Part shown: in pieces, positions 1 to 8,094 of the stretch
Position numbering within the stretch: position 1 is the first letter of the stretch
Layout: the number at the start of each line of letters is the position of its first letter
Assembly (NCBI GenBank): GCA_949288625.1
Contig: CASEKZ010000076.1
Coordinates: 1-22,781 of the forward strand
Length of the DNA stretch: 22,781 nucleotides
DNA from: an uncultured bacterium
GTDB taxonomy: Bacteria > Bacillota_I > Bacilli_A > RF39 > UBA660
Direction of reading: 5' to 3'
Made by a program: the position numbers and the translations under genes
Notes under the pieces: generated by a model
Databases searched by the model: none
The model's input: the letters and a program-made list of their open reading frames with translations, nothing else
What the model was told of the DNA's origin: nothing

Positions 1-127
1 CTTTTTTTATTCCCGTTATATTACTTATTAAACTTACTAAATATCCCCTTGCTTCTTTACTTGTTAATACTCCTTTAAAAACTTTATCATAAACCATCGG
101 TATTATTTTATATCCTTTTTTTAACAT
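1..127 (-). CDS. Rpn/PD-(D/E)XK nuclease-transposase family protein, N-terminal part only
   Basis: An open frame starts at the ATG (minus) at 125-127 and runs off the left edge after 42 codons. The ATG follows an excellent AAGGAGG site (136-142). The visible peptide begins MLKKGYKIIPMVYDKVFKGV and continues with a pattern (D-x-VFK, then SKEARGYL, then a hydrophobic helix) resembling the N-terminus of Rpn/YhgA-like PD-(D/E)XK family proteins, often annotated as putative transposases. The catalytic core lies outside the window, so the family call rests on the N-terminal motif only. A weak promoter, TTTGCA-N18-TAGTAT with a TGn extension (152-181), is possible just upstream. A different phage or DNA-binding protein cannot be excluded. 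Confidence 0.5.
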   Translation of the reverse strand, partial: MLKKGYKIIPMVYDKVFKGVLTSKEARGYLVSLISNITGIKK

Positions 128-216
128 ACTTATTTCCTCCTTACATGAGGCATACTATCACGTATTTTTTTCCTTTGCAAATTACAAAATCACTTATTTT
201 ATTTGACGTTTTATAC

Positions 217-253
217 AAAAAAGATATTTTGTTTAAAATAAAATATCTTTTTT
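217..253 (-). terminator. Intrinsic terminator downstream of add
   Basis: A perfect 14-bp AT-rich inverted repeat (arms 217-230 and 240-253, 9-nt loop) carries six T at the far end on either strand. It lies 37 bp past the adenosine deaminase stop on the minus strand and would end that transcript; its symmetry means it could act in both directions. Confidence 0.7.
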
Positions 254-290
254 CATATATTTTTTTACCAAACTATTAAAAATTAATAAA

Positions 291-1253
291 TCACATTTTT
301 TCATAATATTCCTTTAATCGATTAATAAGTTTCTTTTTTTCCTCACCACATATAAAACTAGCATTAACAGCATATAAATTAAATTTATAAAAATCTTCTT
401 TAGTAAAGTTAAAATACTTATCTAATAATTCATACTCTTTAGATAAAGTTATGTTTGATACGGTATTATTATCAGTATTAATTGTCAATAAAACCCCTTT
501 TTCATATAAATTTTTAATTGGATGATCAACATAATTTCTAACTACTTTTGTTTGAACGTTACTAGTTGGACATACTTCTAGTGTTATTTTATTTTTAATT
601 ACCTCTTTTATTAAATCATCATTTTCTATTATACTAATGCCATGTCCTATTCTTTTAGCGCCAAAACTAATTGCATCTTTAACACTTTTATAATTATCTG
701 CCTCTCCGGCATGAATTGTAAATGGTACGTTCATCTTTTTTGCCATTTCAAACAAAGCCTTATAATCACTTGTTTTAAAGTGTTTTTCATCACCTGCTAA
801 ATCAAGAGCCACAACACCATTACCCAAGTATTTTTTACAAACGTCAATAACTTCCTTATTTTTAGCAAAATCATCTCCCCTCATCATACATAAAATAAGG
901 TTTGTTTTAATACCAGATACGCTTTTTAAACCCTCTAAAACAGATAAAACAACATCATCTAAACTTAAACCATTTAAAGTGTGTTTTTGTGGTGCAAAAC
1001 GAACCTCCGCATAAATAACATCATCATTTTTTAAATCAATGGCAAGTTCTTTAGCTACTCTTATTAAATTATCCTTTGTCTGCATTGCCTTAATTGGTAA
1101 TTCAAACTTTGTTAAATAACAAGATAAATCTTCGTTATTACTTTCCACCACCATGTTTTTTTTGACATAATTTAAATCCAAATTTAAAATTTTTGATACC
1201 GTGTTAGGTCTTACACTTCCATCTAAGTGCACGTGGAGCTCTACTTTTTTCAT
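291..1253 (-). CDS. add: Adenosine deaminase
   Basis: This 320-aa cytosolic metalloenzyme hydrolyses adenosine or deoxyadenosine to inosine and ammonia in purine salvage. The amidohydrolase-fold signatures are all present: HVHLDGS at residues 7-13 (two zinc histidines), HAGE at 181-184 (zinc His and catalytic Glu), the HG pair at 204-205 (catalytic His), CPTSN at 228-232 and TDN at 260-262 (zinc Asp 261). Many homologues have a second Asp after the zinc Asp; here it is Asn, which I recall as common in clostridial-type enzymes, so I do not read it as inactivation. Length is normal for the family. The start is supported by an AAAGGA site, and a TATAAT element lies at 1275-1280. It appears monocistronic, bounded by terminators on both sides. 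Confidence 0.93.
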   Translation of the reverse strand: MKKVELHVHLDGSVRPNTVSKILNLDLNYVKKNMVVESNNEDLSCYLTKFELPIKAMQTKDNLIRVAKELAIDLKNDDVIYAEVRFAPQKHTLNGLSLDDVVLSVLEGLKSVSGIKTNLILCMMRGDDFAKNKEVIDVCKKYLGNGVVALDLAGDEKHFKTSDYKALFEMAKKMNVPFTIHAGEADNYKSVKDAISFGAKRIGHGISIIENDDLIKEVIKNKITLEVCPTSNVQTKVVRNYVDHPIKNLYEKGVLLTINTDNNTVSNITLSKEYELLDKYFNFTKEDFYKFNLYAVNASFICGEEKKKLINRLKEYYEKM

Positions 1254-1274
1254 ATTATCACTATCCTTTACTTA

Positions 1275-1280
1275 ATTATA
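1275..1280 (-). promoter_or_regulatory. Probable -10 box of the add promoter
   Basis: TATAAT on the minus strand lies 22 bp upstream of the add start codon, just after the terminator of the upstream ABC operon. The expected -35 position holds only a poor match, so the full promoter is uncertain. Confidence 0.4.
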
Positions 1281-1293
1281 ACTTAATATATTT

Positions 1294-1327
1294 TATTTTA
1301 AAAGAAAAAGTAGCACTTTGCTACTTT
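1294..1327 (-). terminator. Intrinsic terminator of the marR-ABC operon
   Basis: The stem AAAGTAGCA / TGCTACTTT (1307-1315 and 1319-1327) is followed on the minus strand by a T-rich run. The stem includes the TAG stop codon of the last ABC gene, so the coding region ends inside the hairpin. Confidence 0.8.
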
Positions 1328-3135
1328 CTAAACTGCGAATTATAAAGTTCTGCATAAAAACCATTTTGACGCATTAACTCATCATGATTTCCTTGTTCAA
1401 TTATGTTACCTTCGTTCATAACAAGTATTAAATCAGCGTTTTTAATGGTAGATAAACGGTGAGCAATAATAAACGAAGTTCTTCCTTCGGTTAATTTATC
1501 CATCGCTTTTTGAACTAACTCTTCGGTTCTTGTATCAACTGATGAAGTTGCTTCATCTAAAATTAAGAATGGTGCGTTTTTTATCATACCACGGGCAATC
1601 GTTAATAACTGTTTTTGTCCAGCTGATATAGCTTCATTATCAGTTATTTCATAGTTTAATCCACCAGGTAGTGACTTAACAAAGTGAGCAACTCCAACCG
1701 TCTTTAATGCTTCTATAATTGATTCATCTGATACTTGCTTTTTATTATACTTAATGTTATCTCTTATCGTACCATTAAACAACCAAGTATCTTGAAGAAC
1801 CATGATAAATAAATCATGAATGTTTTCACGGGTTAAATCTTTTACCGAAACCCCATCAATTAATATGTCTCCATCACTAATGTCGTAAAATTTCATAAGC
1901 AAGTTTACCATCGTTGTTTTACCTGCTCCGGTAGGACCAACAATAGCTATTTTCTCACCCGGTTTTACTTTACAATTAAAATCTTTTATTATCGTTTTAT
2001 CCTTGTTATAACCAAACTTAACGTGTTTAAACTCTATGCTTCCTTTTACCTTAGAAGAATCTAAATGTTTAACTAACGATGATTCGTCTTTCATTTCTTT
2101 TTCTTCTAGAAATTCAAAAACACGTTCTGAAGCTGCAGCCGTTGATTGCAATGAAGTCATTCCTTGAGCTATTTGTGATAATGGTCCGGTAAATAATCTT
2201 ACATAAATCATAAAGGCAACAATAACACCAAATGATATTTGATCATTCATCGTAAGAATCGCACCAACAACACAAACGGCAACATAACCAAAATTACCAA
2301 TAAACTGCATGATAGGCTGCATTAGTCCTGATAAAAACTGACTCATTCTGTCACATGTAAACACGTTAGTATTTAATTTATCAAACTCTAAACTTGCATC
2401 TTTATTTCCATTGTATGCCTTAACGACGTTATGAGATGAATATATTTCTTCAATATGACCATTTAGATTACCTAACTGTACTTGCCTTTGGTCAAAGTAT
2501 TTTTGAGATTTTCCTAATATTAAAAACATAAAACCAAATCCAATAAGTGATGATACTATCGCCGTAATTGCAAGGATCCAATTAGTTACAAACATCATTA
2601 TTATAGATCCAGCAAATAAAGTTATCGCAGCAACTAGTGTACCAAAACTTTGATGCATTGAAAAGTTTATCGTATCAACATCATTTGTAACACGTGATAA
2701 AATATCACCATAACTATGTGAATCAAAATACTTAAGTGGTAAACTATTTATTTTAAATGATATTTTATTTCTTAGATCACGAGCAAAATTATTAGATACC
2801 GTAACCATTATGAAATTTTGAACATAATTAAAAAGCGCACTTAATAAGTAAATCGAAAGTAAAAACGTACCTATTGAAATTACCTCATCAAAATTAATTC
2901 CAGTTAAAATTCCATTTGTTATGACATCAGTTAAATCACTTAACTTATTAGGTCCAACGATTGATAAAATCGATGATAAAGCCGCTAAAATAAACGCTAT
3001 AATAATAAGAACATGATATTTATTTAAATATTTAACCATGCCTTTAATGGCCTTTTTTAAATCTTTAGGTTTTTCTGCCGAACCTCTATTAGGTCCGTGT
3101 TGCATTCTTTGAGGTCTTGTTTTTTCATTACGCAT
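1321..3135 (-). CDS. ABC exporter half-transporter, catalytically competent subunit
   Basis: This is a type IV (B-family) exporter half: a roughly 40-residue Pro/Arg-rich head, six predicted membrane segments, then a nucleotide-binding domain. I choose the ATG at 3133-3135 (604 aa) because AGGAGG (3145-3150) precedes it; a longer upstream reading frame exists but lacks that support. Walker A GPTGAGKT is at 400-407, Walker B ends in D527-E528 with the catalytic Glu intact, and the switch His is H559. The signature is SAGQK (504-508) rather than SGGQ. The partner gene ends 8 bp inside this one, indicating translational coupling. The pair forms an asymmetric heterodimer like LmrCD/BmrCD or TM287/288, probably exporting drugs or other amphiphiles. 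The substrate cannot be read from sequence. Confidence 0.9.
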   Translation of the reverse strand: MRNEKTRPQRMQHGPNRGSAEKPKDLKKAIKGMVKYLNKYHVLIIIAFILAALSSILSIVGPNKLSDLTDVITNGILTGINFDEVISIGTFLLSIYLLSALFNYVQNFIMVTVSNNFARDLRNKISFKINSLPLKYFDSHSYGDILSRVTNDVDTINFSMHQSFGTLVAAITLFAGSIIMMFVTNWILAITAIVSSLIGFGFMFLILGKSQKYFDQRQVQLGNLNGHIEEIYSSHNVVKAYNGNKDASLEFDKLNTNVFTCDRMSQFLSGLMQPIMQFIGNFGYVAVCVVGAILTMNDQISFGVIVAFMIYVRLFTGPLSQIAQGMTSLQSTAAASERVFEFLEEKEMKDESSLVKHLDSSKVKGSIEFKHVKFGYNKDKTIIKDFNCKVKPGEKIAIVGPTGAGKTTMVNLLMKFYDISDGDILIDGVSVKDLTRENIHDLFIMVLQDTWLFNGTIRDNIKYNKKQVSDESIIEALKTVGVAHFVKSLPGGLNYEITDNEAISAGQKQLLTIARGMIKNAPFLILDEATSSVDTRTEELVQKAMDKLTEGRTSFIIAHRLSTIKNADLILVMNEGNIIEQGNHDELMRQNGFYAELYNSQFRK

Positions 3136-4885
3136 TTTCAAGTTCCTCCTTTGATAATTGTGAATAAGCAATCTCCTTATACACATTACAGGTCTTTAAC
3201 AATTCTTTATGTGTTCCCATTCCTACCGCCGTACCACTATCAAGTACGATTATTTTATCAGCGTTAATTATGGTTCCTATTCTTTGAGCAACAATTATAC
3301 TAGTTGCGTTTTTAGTATACTTTTTTAATTCATTTCTTAAAACATAATCAGTTTTATAATCTAAAGCACTAAAAGAATCATCAAAAATATATATTTCTGG
3401 CTCCTTTGCGATTGCCCTTGCAATTGATAATCTTTGTTTTTGCCCTCCAGAAATATTAGTTCCACCCTGGGCAATATCGGTTTCATATTTTTCAGGCATT
3501 TTTTCAACAAATTCTTTAGCTTGGGAAACTTCTACCGCTTCTTTAATCAATCTATCAGATTTTTCTTTTCCATTATCACCATAAGATACGTTATAATTAA
3601 CCGTTCCCCTAAACATAACCGCCTTTTGTGGTACGTAACCTAGTTTATTATACAAATATTCCTGTTTATATTTCTTAATGTTTATGCCATCAACTAATAT
3701 TTCACCGCTAGTAACATCATAAAATCTCATAATAAGATTAACAATGGTAGATTTCCCACTGCCAGTTGAACCAATGATAGCTATTGTATCTCCCTTTTTT
3801 GCTTTAAACGAAATGTCTTTTAAAACATACTCATCAGCATCCGGATATTTAAAAGATACGTTTTTAAACTCTATTTGTCCAGTAACTTTAGTGGGCTTTT
3901 TAAATTTACCATCTTTTATGCTTGCTTCGGTATCAATTACTTCTCTTATTCTACCCGCTGATACATTAGCTCTTGGATACATAATAAATATCATCGCAAG
4001 CATTAAAAAAGCCATGATAACTTGCATTGCATAACTTGAAAAAACAACCATGTTACTAAAGATACCAATCTTATCCATCATGTTTGCAGCATCAATTAAA
4101 TACGCACCAATAAAATAAATCGATAAAGTAAGTAAATTCATTATTAGATACATAACAGGTGACATTAAAGCCATCATTCTTTGATTAAACATTTGCATGC
4201 GAGTAAGCTCTTTGTTTTTTTCATCGAACTTTTCTTCTTGATACTTCTCGGCGTTAAATGCTCTTACAACACGAATACCAGTTAAGTTTTCCCTTGTAAG
4301 TCCATTTATTTTATCAATTAATTTTTGAACCAATTTAAACCTTGGCATTACCGTTACCATAAGTATTATAACCATCATAATAAGAACAATAACGGCTGCG
4401 CCAGTAACGGCACTCCATTGCCAACTTTTATCTAAGATTTTTAATACGGCCCATACCGCTGTTATAGGAGCTTTTATAAGCATCTGAAGTCCCATTGCTA
4501 TAAACATTTGAATGTTTGTTATGTCGTTTGTTGTTCTGGTAATCAAGCTACTAGTTGAAAACTTCTTTATTTCTTCCATTCCAAAACTTTGAACTTTTTC
4601 AAATAGCTGTTTTCTTAGTTTCTGAGAAAACGTTGCCGAAATAAACGAAGTTAAATAACCAACCACCATAGCCGATACAAGACTACCTGCAGCACACAAA
4701 AGCATGTATCCACCTTGTTTTAATACTTCGCTTATCTTGCTTCCTTCAGTTTGTACTAACCTTGTTATTTGCGACATGTAATCAGGAAGCTTTAAATCTA
4801 GCCACACTTGAAAAACAATTAAAATTAACGAAGTAAAAACTATTAGCCAATCCTTTTTATTAAAGTTCTTTAATAATTTTAACAT
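3128..4885 (-). CDS. ABC exporter half-transporter, degenerate-site subunit
   Basis: This is the second half of the heterodimeric exporter: six predicted membrane segments then a nucleotide-binding domain. The ATG at 4883-4885 (585 aa) is preferred over one 14 codons upstream because AAAGGATG sits just before it. Walker A GSTGSGKS is at 372-379 and the signature ISGGQ at 478-482 is canonical. Walker B, however, ends D502-D503 instead of Asp-Glu, and the switch residue is Gln 534 in an AQR motif instead of His. Those two changes mark the degenerate ATP site typical of heterodimeric exporters; it would pair with the non-canonical SAGQK signature of the downstream subunit. The gene lies 13 bp after marR and overlaps the partner by 8 bp, so the three form one operon. 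Confidence 0.9.
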   Translation of the reverse strand: MLKLLKNFNKKDWLIVFTSLILIVFQVWLDLKLPDYMSQITRLVQTEGSKISEVLKQGGYMLLCAAGSLVSAMVVGYLTSFISATFSQKLRKQLFEKVQSFGMEEIKKFSTSSLITRTTNDITNIQMFIAMGLQMLIKAPITAVWAVLKILDKSWQWSAVTGAAVIVLIMMVIILMVTVMPRFKLVQKLIDKINGLTRENLTGIRVVRAFNAEKYQEEKFDEKNKELTRMQMFNQRMMALMSPVMYLIMNLLTLSIYFIGAYLIDAANMMDKIGIFSNMVVFSSYAMQVIMAFLMLAMIFIMYPRANVSAGRIREVIDTEASIKDGKFKKPTKVTGQIEFKNVSFKYPDADEYVLKDISFKAKKGDTIAIIGSTGSGKSTIVNLIMRFYDVTSGEILVDGINIKKYKQEYLYNKLGYVPQKAVMFRGTVNYNVSYGDNGKEKSDRLIKEAVEVSQAKEFVEKMPEKYETDIAQGGTNISGGQKQRLSIARAIAKEPEIYIFDDSFSALDYKTDYVLRNELKKYTKNATSIIVAQRIGTIINADKIIVLDSGTAVGMGTHKELLKTCNVYKEIAYSQLSKEELENA

Positions 4886-4898
4886 TTTATCATCCTTT

Positions 4899-5321
4899 CT
4901 ATTTAACGTTTTCCTTAAGTTTGTCAATTACCCTAAAGAAAATTTCTAGTTCTTCATATGATATGCCTTTAACAAGAAGAGTTTCAAATAAAGTTACCTT
5001 TTTCTTCATTTCTTTAGATTTTTTAATACTATAATCAGTAAGCACTATTTCTTTTTTTCTTGCATCACTTTTAGAATCAATTCTTTTTATAAGATTATTT
5101 TTTTCCATCGTTTTTAATATACCAGAAATAGTTGATCTTCTAACGTTTAAAAAAACTTCTAAATCATTTTGATAAATAGTTTTATTATTTTCAAACAAAT
5201 ACTTTAAAATACTAGCTTGAACGTGTGATAAAGTTTTGTTTTCTTTTTTATTTTCAATTATTTTTCTACTTATCAAATTATCTAAAAGTTTTATTTCAAA
5301 CGCAACTTTTCTTTCTTTCAT
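4899..5321 (-). CDS. MarR-family transcriptional regulator
   Basis: This 140-aa protein has a MarR-type winged helix-turn-helix: helices at about 35-55, a recognition helix around 60-75 (RRSTISGILKTMEK), then a wing at about 78-95 containing DSKSDARKKE. Terminal helices provide the dimer interface. MarR proteins bind palindromic operators as dimers and usually repress their own operon until a ligand binds. As first gene of the operon with two ABC exporter subunits, it is most likely their local repressor. The start codon has only a weak AGATGA-like site. A strong promoter with an internal inverted repeat lies at 5369-5397, consistent with autorepression (inference). Confidence 0.88.
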   Translation of the reverse strand: MKERKVAFEIKLLDNLISRKIIENKKENKTLSHVQASILKYLFENNKTIYQNDLEVFLNVRRSTISGILKTMEKNNLIKRIDSKSDARKKEIVLTDYSIKKSKEMKKKVTLFETLLVKGISYEELEIFFRVIDKLKENVK

Positions 5322-5368
5322 AATCTATTTATCATCTCGCTTTATTTGTAAGGTAACTAACAAAAACA

Positions 5369-5397
5369 ATTCTATCAACATATTGTTTATATGTCAA
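5369..5397 (-). promoter_or_regulatory. marR-ABC promoter with probable MarR operator
   Basis: On the minus strand TTGACA (5392-5397), a 17-bp spacer and TAGAAT (5369-5374) with a TGn extension form a near-consensus sigma-A promoter. The spacer and -35 contain an imperfect inverted repeat with core arms ACATAT / ATATGT separated by 5 bp (5378-5394). A dimeric repressor bound there would block RNA polymerase. The -35 box overlaps the last codons of the upstream hydrolase gene. Confidence 0.75.
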
Positions 5398-6265
5398 CAG
5401 AATTATTATTAAAATTTATTAAATTATTACAACGTTTTATCGTATCATATAAATTCTGTTTGTTTTTATACGTGTGACCACAATCTTTTACTGATACAAC
5501 ACTAACGTTTTTTATGTTTTCTTTTATGTAATTTAATACGATTCTTTTATCATTTAAGTAAACAACTTTATCATTATCTCCTATTATTACATCAACCATT
5601 ATCTTTATACTTTTTAATTCATCACTTACATAGCCCGGTGTACGATACCTAAATATATCATTTTTACCGCCTTCTATAAAATCATTTAAAAAAGTATTAC
5701 AACTAAAACACAAAGGATAAAAACTAAAGCTTAGTACTTCATTTTTAAATCCGGTATTAACCATTTCTTTAGCTTTTTTACATAACGACTCATATTTATT
5801 ACCAAGTTTAGAAATTGTCTGCATTATAACATCACAAGGAGACATTAAAACTAGTTTTTTTATTTTTTTATCTTTGGTTTGTACATAATAATTTACTACT
5901 TTATTGCATCCGTATGAATGACCAGATAAAATAACATTTTCATAACCTAAATCTTCAAAATACCTAACAACCGCATCTATATCAAGTTTACTTTCGCTAA
6001 ATAATTCATAATTAGAACCATAAGTCATGATTTTATCATTTTTTAAAAACGAAGTATAATACCCAGAACCACGATTATTAAAACAAACAAAAGAATAACC
6101 AACATCATTATATGCTTTAGCTAGCTCAAAAACATAATCTTCGAAAAAACTACCAGCCATTCCGTGAACGTGTATAACAAGCGTTTTTGATCCTCTTTTT
6201 TTATGATATAAAGTAGGTAGTTTTAAACCATCGATCGTCTCGATTTTTAAAAACTCACATTTCAT
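5387..6265 (-). CDS. Alpha/beta hydrolase (serine esterase/peptidase-like)
   Basis: This 292-aa cytosolic alpha/beta hydrolase starts at the ATG at 6263-6265. An in-frame start 17 codons upstream would overlap the SDR gene, whereas the chosen start has GGGAG (in the last SDR codons) upstream and leaves a 7-bp gap. Numbering from the chosen start, the oxyanion-hole motif HGMAGS is at about 34-39, the nucleophile elbow GHSYG at 115-119 (Ser 117), an acidic residue in IIGDNDK (Asp 230 or 232) and the catalytic His 264 in DCGHTY. A complete Ser-Asp-His triad is therefore present. The substrate is unknown; a fatty acyl, ester or amide compound is plausible given the acyltransferase-like and oxidoreductase neighbours. 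It is the last gene of a three-gene operon. Confidence 0.85.
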   Translation of the reverse strand: MKCEFLKIETIDGLKLPTLYHKKRGSKTLVIHVHGMAGSFFEDYVFELAKAYNDVGYSFVCFNNRGSGYYTSFLKNDKIMTYGSNYELFSESKLDIDAVVRYFEDLGYENVILSGHSYGCNKVVNYYVQTKDKKIKKLVLMSPCDVIMQTISKLGNKYESLCKKAKEMVNTGFKNEVLSFSFYPLCFSCNTFLNDFIEGGKNDIFRYRTPGYVSDELKSIKIMVDVIIGDNDKVVYLNDKRIVLNYIKENIKNVSVVSVKDCGHTYKNKQNLYDTIKRCNNLINFNNNSVDI

Positions 6266-6272
6266 GTTATAA

Positions 6273-7061
6273 CTATACTCCCATGGTAAGTGTTTCTGGA
6301 AGCGTTGATGCACCATCTATTACGATTCCTTGACCTGTTATATAACTTGCCTCATCACTTGCTAAAAACGCCGCAAGTTCCCCTATTTCTTCTGGTGTTC
6401 CAAGCCTTTTCATCGGAATTGCGCCAGCGATACCGTCTACTACACTTTTAGGATTATCCGGATTTGATTGAACCGCCATCTTCTTAACCATCGGTGTCAT
6501 GATGTATCCAGGTAAAATTGCGTTTACCCTTATGCTATCATTTACAAGCTCCATAGCAAGTCCTTTAGTAAAACCTAATATAGCAGCTTTAGTTGTCGCG
6601 TAAGCAACCTCGCCAGAATCCGCAACCGAAACACCAGTTACACTAGATAAGTTAACGATTGATGCTTTACCTGCTTTTTTAAGCAGTGGTAGTAGTGCGT
6701 GAGTAACATCCCAAGTTCCTTTTATATTTATGTCGAAATGCTTATCACGAAGTTCATATGACATATCCTCAAAACCATCTAAAATGCATATTCCTGCATT
6801 ATTAACTAATGCATCAACATGTTCATATTTAGTTTCTATTTCTTTTACAGCATTTATAACCTCATCATTATTACTAATATCAACTTTATAACCCGATACA
6901 TCATAACCCTCATTTTTTAAGTTAGATACGGTTTTTTCTAACTCATCAGAATAATCAAGAATTATAACCTTTGCTTTATATTTTAAAAACACCTTTACAA
7001 TACCAAGGCCATTACCCATGGCACCGCCAGTTACCACTGCTATTTTTCCATCTAATTTCAT
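6273..7061 (-). CDS. ucpA: SDR-family oxidoreductase, UcpA-like
   Basis: This 262-aa short-chain dehydrogenase/reductase is a complete classical SDR. It has the Rossmann motif TGGAMGNG (11-18), an acidic residue at the end of beta-2 (LDYS, suggesting an NAD(H) preference), NNAG (87-90), an active-site Ser around 139-140, and Tyr154/Lys158 in YATTK. The stretches INIKGTWDVT, SSVTG and the C-terminal STLPET are close to E. coli UcpA, a member with no firmly assigned substrate. AGGAGG (7069-7074) precedes the ATG, and the start overlaps the upstream stop as ATGA, so the gene is translationally coupled to the acyltransferase-like gene. It probably acts on an alcohol or ketone substrate shared with its operon neighbours. 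Confidence 0.9.
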   Translation of the reverse strand: MKLDGKIAVVTGGAMGNGLGIVKVFLKYKAKVIILDYSDELEKTVSNLKNEGYDVSGYKVDISNNDEVINAVKEIETKYEHVDALVNNAGICILDGFEDMSYELRDKHFDINIKGTWDVTHALLPLLKKAGKASIVNLSSVTGVSVADSGEVAYATTKAAILGFTKGLAMELVNDSIRVNAILPGYIMTPMVKKMAVQSNPDNPKSVVDGIAGAIPMKRLGTPEEIGELAAFLASDEASYITGQGIVIDGASTLPETLTMGV

Positions 7062-7930
7062 AATATATCCTCCTTTAATCTTCCTATTCCTATTTTTATT
7101 ATACCATTATTTACTAATAAATCCTTCAAATTTCTTTGTAATGATGTATTATCTTTTAAAGCCTCATATTTAACCGGCAACGCTTCGTTAAAAACAAAAT
7201 TAAGAATGTCTTTTTTACAGTCACTTCCGCTTTTAATATCAAAAAGATTACTAAACTTTAATATGTTTGAATTATTATTTAACAATTTCAAAACCTCTTT
7301 ACTTAAAAGCCATGATTCACAATAATATTCTAAATTATTTAACTTAAAATATTTTGCAAGTTCATCTTTAGATTTAATTAATGATTTTTTAACGTTTTTA
7401 ATTTCTAAATCAGTATTTCTAGGAATATGTATTTTAATACATTTTTCTTTTTTATTTGTAATCGGATTGATATCTACTAGTTCATACTGAAGTGAACCTA
7501 CTTCTATTATTCTTAAGTTTATGAAGTAACTTGCCCAAAGCATTTGTGATATTCTAATACCATCATAGCCTCTTTCATATATATCATATGTTAACGCTTC
7601 TTTTACCCTTTTCTTATGAATTTTTATCTGTTTATCATCCAAGTTGTATTTTTTCATGTTTTCTTGATGTAATTTATATCCTAACAAAACAATAATGTTT
7701 GTTATAAACGGATGATAATTATCACCAAATAATTCTTCGTTACTTTTTACTTTCCAAAGTTTTGCTAATAAATAATCTTTTTTATTGTATAAGATGTCGA
7801 TTAAATTTTTTACTTTAATAAATAAATCGTCATGTTTAACAACGTAATCAAAACATTCTAAACACTTATCTAAATAATTATTATAACTAATACCATAAAA
7901 ATCCAAAGCATCAATTATTCTTTTTTTCAT
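7058..7930 (-). CDS. Acyltransferase-like protein with GNAT_N/GNAT_C-type domains
   Basis: This 290-aa protein resembles Firmicutes proteins annotated as 'acyltransferase domain-containing' with a GNAT-like C-terminal half. Recognised traits are an N-terminal helical region, the segment GIRISQMLWASYFINLRI, the beta-rich IHIPRNTDL (about 168-176) and the ESWLLS ... NSNILKFSNLF segment (about 205-230), which matches the conserved HIP / SWLL / SNI-x-x-F pattern of that family as I recall it. No catalytic residues are established for it. It is the first intact gene of the operon with the SDR and hydrolase (4-bp ATGA overlap) and has a strong AAGGAGG site. Function is uncertain; transfer of an acyl group to a small molecule is a guess from the fold. 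Confidence 0.72.
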   Translation of the reverse strand: MKKRIIDALDFYGISYNNYLDKCLECFDYVVKHDDLFIKVKNLIDILYNKKDYLLAKLWKVKSNEELFGDNYHPFITNIIVLLGYKLHQENMKKYNLDDKQIKIHKKRVKEALTYDIYERGYDGIRISQMLWASYFINLRIIEVGSLQYELVDINPITNKKEKCIKIHIPRNTDLEIKNVKKSLIKSKDELAKYFKLNNLEYYCESWLLSKEVLKLLNNNSNILKFSNLFDIKSGSDCKKDILNFVFNEALPVKYEALKDNTSLQRNLKDLLVNNGIIKIGIGRLKEDIL

Positions 7931-8094
7931 AATTTTACCTCCTTAAAAAGTAAATAATCATTTCTTACGGTTTCCTTTGCTTTAAGGTTACTAAAGTATC
8001 ATCCGCTTTTTAAGGCCAAATTAATACTTGCGTTTTTCTTTAAAATATCAATTTGTCTTCTTGCCATTTTATTTAATCTAATTAATCCTTCTTC
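7927..8094 (-). pseudogene. Small gene interrupted by one in-frame UGA (remnant or recoded ORF)
   Basis: Immediately after the ybaK TAA the same frame continues for 31 sense codons, meets one TGA (7999-8001), then runs 23 more sense codons to a TGA that overlaps the start of the acyltransferase-like gene as ATGA. The two halves share codon style and together read like one small basic protein, with ARRQIDILKKNASINL before the stop and YFSNLKAKETVRNDYLLF after it. The only internal ATG is at 8065-8067 and has no well-spaced ribosome binding site. I do not recognise the family. A decayed gene is the simplest reading; chance non-coding sequence is possible. Confidence 0.35.

Noticed and set aside
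3434..4034. Plus-strand open frames inside the ABC exporter gene
   Set aside because: Antisense shadows of a strongly conserved coding region, without start signals.
7999..8001. UGA decoded as Trp (Mycoplasma-type code)
   Set aside because: Many genes use TGG for Trp with no in-frame UGA, and UGA terminates the acyltransferase-like gene at an ATGA overlap. The standard code fits better.
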